A DNA stretch of 64,000 nt, taken from contig NC_090783.1 in assembly GCF_040054535.1 (NCBI RefSeq), forward strand, positions 7,388,501-7,452,500, written 5' to 3'. Shown piece after piece: positions 1-23,239 of this stretch. Position numbers and translations under genes: made by a program. Positions within the stretch are counted from its first letter, which is position 1, and every line of letters begins with the position of its first letter. Source of the stretch: Antennarius striatus. Taxonomy: Eukaryota > Chordata > Actinopteri > Lophiiformes > Antennariidae. The notes beneath the pieces are model-generated. The model was not told where the DNA came from. It ran no database searches and saw only the letters and a program-made list of their open reading frames with translations.

Positions 1-370
1 AAAGAAAGCCATGAGCAAATAAATATATAAATACATATATATACATACACACTGATCCTGCACGTCAGTGACAACGTGCTGGTCAGGGGCTCACCATTAT
101 GAAGTAAAAACCATTTGTAACCTGATGCTAGCAGTAAACAACACGATGCTGAAGTCGAAAAGCGGCCAAACTGCTGAAAGTCAGAACAACTTAAAGCTAG
201 CTGTAACTAACCTAAGAACAATATAAAGATAGTAAGTAAGCAGCGCAACACAAAAGAAAAAGAAAGTCAGATAAGCTGTGGTCTAGCTGTAGCTGTAAAC
301 AAAGCTGTATTATGCAAAAACATCAACAACAACAAACAACAGTACACGAGCAGCAAATTCTTCAACCGAC

Positions 371-484
371 CGTATTGTAAAATTCAGCGATGCTGGGGTA
401 AATTAGGTAATTGCCTTCACACCAATCCACGTCGGAGCTACCAGCTTGCAAGTGGTCCCAAAAAATCAGATTGACGTTACTCAT
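371..484 (-). CDS. acer2: Alkaline ceramidase 2, first coding exon (gene continues beyond the left edge)
   Basis: The minus strand holds an ATG at 484-482 and 38 codons ending at a GT donor (gt at 370-369). The peptide contains [15 protein letters not shown] and SIAEFYNT, which I recognise as the N-terminus of ACER2, a Golgi multipass enzyme that hydrolyses ceramide to sphingosine. The acidic D-W-C-E region in this family belongs to the N-terminal calcium-binding segment. Only this exon is present; positions 1-370 are its first intron. The donor reads GTCGGT, which is weak, but the join point matches the family (next residues ISN in human as I recall). The gene is head-to-head with rps6, about 2 kb apart. 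ACER1 or ACER3 is possible, but the sequence best fits ACER2, and human ACER2 is also beside RPS6. Confidence 0.85.
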
Positions 485-759
485 GTCTGGGCAAGTTCTT
501 TCGGCTGGACAGCGCAGACTACAATGATTAAAAAGTCAATATATCTCGGCTCGAAAATCACGCGTTAGATTTGGAGACTTGACGTGTCTTGCATATCCAA
601 CAGTGTAATGTGACATATAAATAATCGTTGAGCTGCATCTTTAAGCCTCTGTCCTTCCACAAAGCCCTGCGCTTGTCGTGACGCTTAGTATCGTGCATTG
701 ACAGCTGCTCAGTCTCTAGCCAAAGAGTGTTGAATAACCCTGAGAGGATTCACTTCTGC

Positions 760-806
760 CCACTTCCTATTTCCGTGACACGTGACCACAACGAGTCCGG
801 AAGTTA
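760..806 (-). promoter_or_regulatory. Probable acer2 promoter elements (E-box and ETS)
   Basis: About 290 bp upstream of the acer2 ATG there is an E-box CACGTGAC (779-786), an ETS-type CCGGAAGT (797-804) and a CTTCCTATTTCCG stretch (764 onward). No TATA box is seen. This combination is common in housekeeping promoters; the assignment to acer2 is inferred from position. Confidence 0.4.
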
Positions 807-1410
807 GCGTTTTTTCGATCATAAAAAACTGATAATTCAACCCATTGTGGAATAAGGGCTGAGAACATTAGTTTAAAATGATAATTTGAGAAAATTATCT
901 AACAAAGACGCAGTTTTACATCCAGCTATTGACTTTGGTTTCATTTCAAATATCAGTGATATGGATTTTTAGGATCTTGTGCAATAACTTTAATGTTTAT
1001 ATTTACTGTTCATATGTTTGCCTGGCCCCCCACATTGTCCATTTTTGTAGATTTATGGAAATTATTAATTAAATCACTTTGTGATTTCAGAGTTACTTAT
1101 GTTTTTGTAACTTTAATTGTAATTACATTGTACTTATACATTACTTCGTGAGAAGCGCTTCCTGCGTGTTTATTACACGCAGGCAGCATTAAGAATAGCA
1201 ATACAATAATAGGCTTTTTTTCACAGCAGACAATTAAACTTTTTCGGTGTAGGAAAGCTACCTCCATTATAAATCTTAGTGACGTTGTTCTGTTTTTTAT
1301 GGGATCTATTTTTCACTTTGTTTGATCGTAACACTTTTATTGGTTCACGCTGAACCTAACCTTTACATTGCCATCCGTATTTCCAGTGAGTTCTGTACTG
1401 TTGTATTTTT

Positions 1411-2175
1411 AAATAATTACTGTAATGTTTTTTTTTAATTCGACAATTTACAATATCTGCGATGTAAATTTTTGACACAGGGTCTTCACTGCTCTTTGGC
1501 ATCCTCTAGTGGACAAATGCTCATTTATCTATAACACATTTATTGTTGGGATTCATGAAAACTATAACTGAATTGTGTAAATCATGTCTTTTTGATGACT
1601 TTGATGTAGAAAAAGTAATAATAAAGTGAGGCACTGTTTGAATATTTTTCGGTGAAACAACTTCTTTTTAATTATTTGAGCACAAAAAGAGGAGTTAAGG
1701 TTATGAGCGCTTTCTGCAGGAGGAAGGGAGGAACATATGGGTTATGCCAGCTGCATGATAAAGATGAAGCTAAGAAGTACCTTTCTTAAAGAAGTGTGTG
1801 AATTGGTAAAACACACCTCCTTCTTATGTGCTTTATGTACTAAAACACACCTCCTTCTGAGGTATAAAAGGAGAAAAGTATATTTTATTCTTTGCACTTA
1901 CTGATACACTTGCTTGATGCCGTGATCACCGTGTAACTGCCTGAAAGCTTTCATAATGAATTTTGACTTGGTTTTCCCGTGACTGGTGTTTCCTTCCTCG
2001 ATCAACGAACGCACAAAGAGCTCTGAAAGACTGCACCTCTTCATTACTAAATAATTTATGTGTTTTTAATGCGACAACTTACAATATCTACGATGTCAAT
2101 TTTTGACACAAGGTCTTAACTGCTCTTTGGCATCCTCTGGTGGACAAATGCTCATTGATCAACAATGCATTGATT
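1411..2175. repeat. Two ~120-bp direct repeats flanking a TATA-containing segment
   Basis: The segment 1411-1545 recurs at 2049-2170 with about 85-90% identity by eye. Both copies share motifs such as TTACAATATCT, TTTTTGACACA and CTGCTCTTTGGCATCCTCT, and both end in GTGGACAAATGCTCAT. Between them lie an 18-bp perfect repeat (1807-1824 and 1841-1858) and a strong TATA motif, GGTATAAAAGG (1861-1871). No open reading frame follows the TATA motif. It may be a relic of a mobile element or a local duplication. Confidence 0.6.
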
Positions 2176-2500
2176 ATACTGTACAATAGTTTACTTGTCT
2201 TGTTTGGATTTTTAGAATTCCACGAATCGTCTTCTTCCACCCTCTTTTAGAGGTCAAATGACGATATTATAACACATGGCCAAAATAAACATAAATAAAT
2301 AAATGGTAAGTCAATAAAAAATGTCTACAGTATATATTTTATATGATCGGGATATGTGCATTTACCTCTGAATTTTGTCATTTCACATGAAACAACTTTA
2401 TTTGTCAGTCAATCGTTGTAAAACAGTTCGCTGTTTTCGGGATTTAACCTGAAACATTAACTATTGTAACTCGATGGATGAGGAATTAGCCCCAGACAGT

Positions 2501-2558
2501 TATCGCGAGACCACACCGGGTTATGTGAGACCACGAAGCGGAAGTACGGTCTCTTTTC
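2501..2558 (+). promoter_or_regulatory. rps6 core promoter: TCGCGA motif, ETS site, TOP start
   Basis: TATCGCGAGA (2501-2510) fits the TMTCGCGANR element of many housekeeping promoters. GCGGAAGT (about 2539-2546) is an ETS/GABP-type site. CTCTTTTC (2551-2558) is a terminal oligopyrimidine (TOP) tract typical of ribosomal-protein transcription starts. The start is therefore placed near 2551, giving a 41-nt 5' UTR. TOP tracts confer mTOR-dependent translation. Confidence 0.7.
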
Positions 2559-2591
2559 TGTGGCGGACCGTTCTAGGGCCGGTTTGGCAAA

Positions 2592-7653
<5,062 letters not shown>

Positions 7654-7699
7654 AATCAAGAACTAAAATAAAGTCATGTTTTGCTGAAAACTTTCCAGT

Positions 7700-9740
7700 G
7701 TAATTTTGTTTTTCCCTAAAATTTGAATACATGTGGAATTTTATGGCTCAGTTTAAATGTAAACAATAGTTTCAGTGTTATTTAACAGGTGTTTTAATAC
7801 AACTTTCTAAATGCTGTGAAAGAGTTTAACAGGTTGAATTTGTGGTGACACCTGTAAAATTCTTTGTCATTTAAGACAGCAATGCAGGTTGAATAGTTGT
7901 GATGCCACTGAATTGGATGTTATTGGTGATAATAGATTTCATACTACCATAACACCGTATTCATGGCCAGCACCAAGTCTGCCTTTTGACTTTCTGTACC
8001 CACATGTAAGCATTTAAGTAGCTTCTCTGCCGTATCAGAGGATAAGTTAATTAGTTCATGAATCGTAAGTTTTTATTTAAAGCTGATTGGTTGCATTGCA
8101 GCACTATTGTGTATACATTCAGTAAATCAAAGTGATCAGCGACAAAGGCATCCTTAAACATTACACCCACTGTCAAACCAGCTTGTTTGGCCGTCTCAGA
8201 CGGGTAGACGACGTAGCCTCCGGGTGAACTTGGATCATAACTTTGAGACGTGTGCCCGTCTGCTTTAAGACAACTTCTGTCTTGATTAGATGGGTGGGGC
8301 TGCCATTGTCAATAGTTTAAGTTAAATATGTGGACCATGAAGAACAGCGTGGACGAAAACTGATGTTGCAGATACTGTGGCAGCTCTTGGATTCCCCAGG
8401 CCGAGGTCTGCACAGACTGAACCAGACCTGAGGACTTAGTTTTTCTGTATATGAGCTGTAGAGTAAGGCACCGTGTCAGCAAAACAAAAACGCAGGTATT
8501 GCTGAAATTATTCTCTGCTAATAATTTGTACAGGGTACTAGTCAAACTGCAATCTTTCCAAAAAATAGTGACCCTTTTGTCTCAGATCCAAGAGTTGAGT
8601 CTCATTTAATAATTTTAGTGTTCAGTAACCAAGTCATTCAAAAGATGAAAATTCCATTTTAAATGAGTGCTTATGAAAACCATTTTTAGACTGTTTCCAC
8701 CTGTTCAAGGATTTTATTTCGAGGAATACATTAATACCTTAGGAGTTACATGAGAACATTACAGTTCTGTATTTGCAGTTAGAATGAGAGGCTACCTGTG
8801 GAAACCCACACTGAAGCCAAGACTTGTCTACTGGGCCTAGAATTTGCCTAGCCAGTAACTTGTAAAACTACAAACAAAAAAAGACGATGTTAATGACACA
8901 AAGTGTGATTAAGTACCTTTTACTTCGTCAGTGGGAGGAAGCACTTTGTCCATCACTGTCTGATACAATCAGAGCAGAGTCCAGTCCCATGCTGGCCACT
9001 GCTGGCGCTCGTCTTCAGTAGCCAGTCAGCCCTGGCTTCAACCTGCTCTGTCCTACCCATCAGCCATATGGAACAGTCCACAGTTCCACTAGTGGCAGTC
9101 TTCACTACATCCTGGATCTCATGCATCTTGTTCTAAGCAGTGACAATGACATTTGGTATACAAAAAACAACAAAAAAGGAGAATTGCTCTATGTGGTTTC
9201 ATAATTTGTGAGTCTGGTTTGAGGAAGAAATTTCAGCAGTTCTGGCGGTGCCTTCACTGGAAATGTCGTCTCCAACCAGTCAAGGCTTTTACATGCAACG
9301 TCATTTACAAAGCAAACTGGAAATAATGTAATAAAGTCATTACATTAACATGATTCAATAAATGACAACTGAACCTTCAGAATTTGGAAGGTTGGGGTGG
9401 CAGCTTGAAGTGTTAGTTTAGAGCACAGACAGCTTTCTACAGGCCAAGTTAACCACTGGCAATTTGGCCAGTCTGGCAGCTACGCACTGACAGACAAAAA
9501 GACTGTGTCCAAACACAATGTTTATTCATGACATCTTCCCAACAATGGAATTCCTGATTGATTAGATTGATTATCCAGGGACTTTACTTGATTTGGCTAC
9601 TTGTCATTTAATATGAAACCTCCTAAAATAAACTCAAGCAGATTGACACACTTGGTTGTTGTTCTACGGTATGTTTCCTATACTTTGACAGGAGAGATGA
9701 ACAAAGTGAATTCAATATAAGTAAATGTTTGAAATATAAA
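7700..9740. other. Gene-free interval downstream of rps6
   Basis: No complete gene was found. Short minus-strand open stretches at about 8165-8300 and 8960-9135 look faintly coding but have no convincing splice context or family match. The human neighbour on this side of RPS6 is DENND4C, as I recall; I could not recognise it here. Confidence 0.4.
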
Positions 9741-9744
9741 CTTT

Positions 9745-12700
9745 AATTTCAAGTTTATCTATTGTTATGTAGCCCAGATTCACAGAAATGTCTCAAAGGG
9801 CTTTACAAACTGCACATGGACGATATTTCTCTGATCTTTGTGTACTGTAGTATGACCCTCACATCGGATAAGGAACAACTCGCCCCAAAACCCTTTTAAC
9901 AGGGAAAATAATGGATTGGAGAAACCTTTGAAGACTACAGAGGAGGGACCCCTCTTCCAGGAGCGGACAGATGAAGCAATTGATATCGCATGTACAGATT
10001 AACAACAAAACAATAATATAACAATAATAAATGAATGACAAAAGCACGCTGATTCATCAGTGGAGTGAGTCACCGCCAGCCAATGAAGCAGACAGAGGTC
10101 ACCAATTGCCAAGGATCTGCCACTCTGAGGACAGACCAAATAAATGCCCAAGTCATTGTTCTAAAAAAAATAAAATAAAGTGTATGATTACCCCTGATCC
10201 ATCATGTAACTTTTGATACCACCAGCCAAGGAAGCAGAGGTCACCGATAACCGATGATCCACCACACATAGGCCTGAGAGTGAGAACACGAGAGGGAGAG
10301 AGAGGTAGAGAGCAGGAGCGAGAGTGGTGCTAGAGTGACCAAAGAGAATTAATGAGAGGCAAGGAGCTAAAAAAAGAAAAGAAATCCTACAGCTCGTCGG
10401 CAGGACTAGGCTGAACCTAAACATTATGACTGCCCCCCCAAATATAAGTTACATGTTAGAGAGAGCAGATACGTTTTGAGTTTAGATTTAAAGATTTCTA
10501 CAGATTCAGACTTTCTAATAGGGAGATTATTCCACAGGAAATGGGCACAATAATAGAGGCCCTCTGGCCAGCGGATTTCTTTTTTACTTTGGGAACACAC
10601 AAGAGACCTGTATTCTGAGAGTGGAGAGCCCTCATTGGAGTGTATGCTTTAAGCAGATCAGACATGTAGAAGGGAGCAAGCCCATTAATGCTTTTTCCGT
10701 CATTAACAGTACTTTGAAGTCAGATCTAACATGAATCGGAAGCCAATGTAATGAAGATAATACAGGGGTGATCTGGTCAAATTTCCTGGTGTTAGTTAAT
10801 ATTCTTGCTGCTGCATTCTGAACCATCTGAAGGCTTCTTATACTAGACCGAGGCAACCCTGATAACAGAACATTACAATAGTCAAGTCTAAAGGACACAA
10901 AGGCAGGAAACAGAATCTCTGCATCAGCCATAGAGAGAGAGGACCTAATTTTGGATAGTTTGTGAATGAAAGAAGGCGATCTTTGTGACGTCTTTAATAT
11001 GCTGATCAAAGGGGAGAGTTGAATCTAACGTAACTCCAAGATTCTTGACTGTTGAACTTTGGGATATCAAACAGCGATTTACAGACATAGTTGTTCAAAT
11101 TGGTGTCTATGGCCCCGTCCACACAATGCCGAAACTTTTTGAAAATGCAACTTTTTTGTTGCGTTTACGCCTTACGTCCACACAAAAACGCAGATATCCA
11201 GAACGAAAATGCAACTTTTTGAAAACGCTGGCCTAGGTGGATTTCTTTAAAAATGCTGGGTCTGCATTGTTGTGTGGACGGTGTATCCGCAACTTTTTAA
11301 AAACGCTGACGTCTTGCCTGCGACGAAAACCTCTGTGACATCATATTTATGGGCCCGTGTGTTATGACAACAAAACACGGAGGATTCCTATTGGATAAAA
11401 TTTGACTCAATACTGCCACCACATGGTTTGGCATGCTTATAGCTGTCTTCGAAAACGCACTGCTGCGTTTACGTATGGATGGAGATTTTTTTGAAAACGC
11501 TGTCGTGTGGACGCGAATCGTTTTCGATGCGTTTTCAAAAAGTTTCGTTTTCAAAAAATCTGTCATCGTGTGGACGGGGCCTATGTCGGACTGGGACAAT
11601 GATTAGCATCTCAGTTTTGTTTGGGTTTAGGAGCAAAAAATTACTTGACATCCAACTATTCACGGCAGAAAGACAGGCCTCTAGTTTAATTAATTCTGAT
11701 CTATCATCTGCTTTTATGGGCATGTACAGTTGTGTGTCGTCAACATAACAATGGAAACTTATTCCAAAGATCCGTATAATTTGACCGAGAGGTCCATATA
11801 TGTTTATAGGGAGAATAGTAAAGGACCAAGTACAGACCCTTGAAGTACACCGTACTAAATGTCGGAAAAGGCGGACGTTTCATTATTATAAGGGACTCAT
11901 TTTGCTCTGTCAGATAGATAAGATTTTAACCATGCAAGAGCTGAGACTGCCTCTCCAGCCGGTAAAGGAGTATACAGTGAGCTACAGTATCAAACGCTGC
12001 ACTAAGATCCAATAGTAAGAGAATAGAAGTGGATTCAGAGTCTATATTCAGTAGATCATTTACAAATTTAGTTAGTGCTGTTTCAGTGGAATGGCAGCCC
12101 CGGGAAGTGGATTGGAACAGTTCGAAGAGGCTACTAAATGATAAAAAATCTAAGCTGTTGAGATACTACCCTTTCTAGTACTTTACATAAGAATGGAAGG
12201 TTAGACACTGGTCTATTATTATTTAAGAGTCTTGGTCAAGATGTAGTTTTTTAAGCAGAGGTTTAACGACAGCTGACTTAAAGCTAATGGGAGCAACACC
12301 AGTCGTAAGAGAAAGACTAACTACATTTAACATAGTAGGGCCCAGCAATGGCCATAATTCTTTAACAAGTTTAGCTGGGAAAGGGTCTAAGAGGCATGTA
12401 GTAGGTTTAGAGGTTGAAACCAACTTTGATAATCCTTCAAGAGAGACGGTCTCAAAGTGTGTTAAAGAGACTAATTGGGTTGTAACATCCAGAGAAGGAA
12501 ACACATTAAGCTTTGATTCAGGTGAAGATGATGAACTAATCTTATGTCTGATGTTAACAATTTTACTGCAGTAGAAATTTAGGAAATCATGAGCTATAAA
12601 TAACACGCTGCTTGCTGTTGGCTGTTTTTGGGTCAGTCTGGCTACAGTGTCACTAATCTAGGATTGTGTTTATTTTTACTCATTAGTCTGGAGAAATACG

Positions 12701-13541
12701 CAGCTTTAGAGGTATACAGAGCATGCTTGTAGTTCAAGACACACTCATGCTAAGAGATATAATTTAGTTCAGATTTTGATTTATGTCATCTGCGCTCTAA
12801 ACTCCTGCAGGCCCATCTGAGAGCGTGTGTCTCCTCATTAAACCATGGTGTAGACCTACACATCCCTCTGGTTTTAGTTTTTAGAGGTGCAACTGAGTCC
12901 AATAGACTAGAAAGAGCTGAGTTTAGGTCACTTGTGTAGTTTTCGACTTATCTTGTCGGTGCAGTAAAAGGAGCCAATACTTCCAGTGAAAGCTCAGTAA
13001 GTTTAGATAACGCTGACGAGCCAATATGGCGGGTAGTAACTACATCATCAGTCATGCTATGTGGAAAAAAAGAGGCTGCTTTAAATGTAATAAGAAAATG
13101 GTCAGATATCACTGACATAAGAGGAGAGACAGTCACAGCAGTAACATTTATACCGCGCGATAGAATCACATCTAAGGTATTACCACTGAAATGAGTTGCT
13201 TCATGTACCCACTGAGTGAAACCAAGCATGTCAAGGAGGATCAAGAATGCTTTTACACAAAGAATAATTTGCCTTATTTAAATCAATGTTAAAATCACCA
13301 GTCACTATAACCTCATAACAATGAGTAATTACATTCAATATGAATTCACCAAATTCTTCTGAGAATAAAGAATAGGGACCAGGCGGTCTATATATCCTAC
13401 TACAAGATGAAGCTTGCTGTTTATAGCTGTAGGCGATGGCTTTGAAACAAGAGCCTCAAAAGAGTTAAGATGAATATCTAGATTAGAAGTCAAGTTAGAA
13501 TAGATGTACAAATAAACTAAAACACCACCTGATTTTACATG
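9745..13541 (-). mobile_element. Degenerate L2-type LINE retrotransposon (minus strand)
   Basis: Reading the minus strand, endonuclease-like frames (13592-13335, 13244-12948) come first. The reverse-transcriptase region follows (12606-12223, with LLDPFPAKLVKELWPLLGP and VVKPLLKK; 11723-11600, with SSNFLLLNPNKTEML). The C-terminal RT part comes last (11009-10632, with LDYCNVLLSGLPRSS, VQNAAARIL and ITPVLSSLHWLP). This order and wording are typical of fish L2/CR1-group LINEs. Frames are broken by stops, and a DNA transposon is inserted at 11111-11581, so the copy is dead. The 3' end (about 9745-9830) has the TCAAAGGGCTTTACA-type segment common in such elements. Confidence 0.85.
11111..11581. 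mobile_element. GGCCC-type inverted-repeat transposon, copy 1 (inside the LINE)
   Basis: The ends GGCCCCGTCCACACAATG and CATCGTGTGGACGGGGCC are inverted repeats, flanked by a TAT/TAT duplication (11108-11110, 11582-11584). The element is 471 bp with no coding frame. The 3-bp target duplication suggests a PIF/Harbinger-like element; this is inference. It splits the LINE reverse-transcriptase region. A second copy in reverse orientation lies at 30343-30736. Confidence 0.85.
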
Positions 13542-13562
13542 AGCATGTAAAATCAGGTGGTG
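13523..13562. repeat. 40-bp palindrome at the 5' edge of the LINE copy
   Basis: The arms CACCACCTGATTTTACATG (13523-13541) and their exact reverse complement (13544-13562) are separated by AG. The left arm belongs to the LINE endonuclease region and the right arm is an inverted copy. It marks the truncated 5' junction of the element. Confidence 0.9.
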
Positions 13563-14130
13563 AAGCTTCATGGTGTCAATTCGTGATGACACGCCCCCTT
13601 AGCCATCACTGGCTGCAGGTGATCACGTGACGCTACATCGATTTTGGGATTTTGCGTACTCAGTAATCGATTTATGCCTGTCATGATGGTACGTCATCTG
13701 ATTGCTTTCGTAATATTTTAATTCATAGTCACTATGTTGAACAAAAAAGAAAGTGGTTGGACGAATATGTGCAGCGTGAATTTACATGTGCTGTATAACG
13801 GAACGTGATGGGAGTCAGTGTTCTGCATGATTTACAATGTCAGGTTGAGCAACTCTAGTCTCGCACCGGCAAAAATAAAGGAACACTTCCTTAAGCTGCA
13901 TGGAAAACAACAGAAACAGACTTTGCTGTGAAAATAACATAAGAGTAGCACTTGCCAAGGTGAAGCCACGCATATCTGAATTGACAGAAGTCACACTGAT
14001 TTGCAGGTAGGTCATTTCATGTGAGTTCATGCACTGTCTTGGTTTTGTTCTTTGAAAAAGATGACATTAATGCACAATTAATTAAATGCACCAAAACATA
14101 TATTTATGTCTTTTTTCTTTTCTTTTTTTT

Positions 14131-14196
14131 AACTTAAGAAGGGTTCGGTGAGTGAGCATATCGGTACCTCCAACAAGGTTAAGAACCACTGGTCTA
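14131..14196 (-). mobile_element. Terminal fragment of a hAT-like DNA transposon
   Basis: Read on the minus strand, CAGTGGTTCTTAACCTTG begins at 14192 and is followed by GGAGGTACCGATATGC and CACCGAACCCTTCTTAAG. This matches the well-known vertebrate hAT/Charlie-type terminus starting CAGTGGTTCT. Only one end is seen. Confidence 0.65.
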
Positions 14197-14343
14197 AACA
14201 CTCTCCAAGTACCCGCTTCAACATTACATGCGCAGTGTGTAATTACAGAAACACAGTGATGGATGGAATAACCATGTCTGCAGGGATTAAACAAAAAAAA
14301 AAAGAAAGACGCTCATAAGGCAGCGACGCGCCCCTGTCTGGAT

Positions 14344-14777
14344 GTGCATACTAATAAGCTTTGAGGTGATGTTCCGTCAAAGGACGTTTGGGAGGATATT
14401 TTGGCTCCATGGCTCCTAAAGGGAGAGCACGCTCTGTGCCACGAGGTTCTCTCCGTGGTGCTGATGCAGCTTTTGTAGTGGCTGACTGCTGCAGACACGT
14501 CTCGGGGCGCAGCCGCGTCTGCTGCACACAATGTGCCCAGAAAGGTTTCTTCGATAAATCAGTATGCGTAAGGAAGCTGGGAGGAGGAGGGGGGGGTGCT
14601 CCAAGACTTCCTATGGCTGCACGATCACAAGTTGGGGAATGCTGGCCGCCGTCAAAATGAGACACAAAAGCACGTGTAGTGGGTGGTCCTCGGCAGACCG
14701 ATGTCACGTGGATCCAGCGAGCCCGAGCCAAGCCTCCACAACATCAGTGTGGTGCGGCAGCAGGAGACTACATCACC
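14344..14777 (+). promoter_or_regulatory. GC-rich 5' region of smu1
   Basis: This stretch is richer in G+C and CpG than its surroundings and ends at the smu1 start codon. It holds CACGTG (14705-14710) and a G-run (about 14580-14597). Open frames in several phases here are by-products of the base composition. A CpG-type promoter is inferred; no TATA box was seen. Confidence 0.45.
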
Positions 14778-22661
<7,884 letters not shown>

Positions 22662-23039
22662 ACTGTCACCTGTATCGTGATATGGAAGACCCAGAGAGCC
22701 ATAAACATGGTTATGAATTCATGTAAATTTATTATGTGGAATATGGACAAGTGAAGCACAGATGGTAGCTGATAGCAGATTTTCTTACATTCTAGTAGAA
22801 CAGAGATTATGCTATAAACTGTTGTGAGAAGCAAAATGTAAATGAAATTTTTTTTTTAAAATTTCTTTGGAAGTGTAACAATAAGGCCATCTATGTTTTT
22901 ATTTTTTACTATGAGGTCCCATAAAAACACCTAATACTTTCCCAGTTTCCTAGAAATTCCGTCTCCTTCAATACTTAAGCCACATATGTAAAATGTAGCA
23001 AAACAATGTAGCTAAAAACAGCTGATCATAAAAAAATCA

Positions 23040-23042
23040 ACT

Positions 23043-23095
<53 letters not shown>

Positions 23096-23192
23096 CATCC
23101 ATCCATCCATCCATCCATCCATCCATCCATCCATCCATCCATCCATCCATCCATCCATCCATCCATCCATCCATCCATCCATCCATCCATCC

Positions 23193-23239
<47 letters not shown>
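23040..23239. repeat. Compound (CTAT)n(CCAT)n(CTAT)n microsatellite
   Basis: A run of CTAT units, then about 23 CCAT units, then CTAT units again, 200 bp in all. It lies in the interval between the tail-to-tail genes smu1 and dnaja1. The symmetric arrangement suggests the CCAT block arose by a point change that spread within a CTAT array. Confidence 0.97.

Noticed and set aside
8165-9135. Minus-strand coding-looking stretches (for example SYDPSSPGGYVVYPSETAKQ and IQDVVKTATSGTVDCSIWLM)
   Set aside because: No family recognised, no supported splice pair joins them and stops follow soon. They could be remnants of a neighbour such as dennd4c, but this is not demonstrable.
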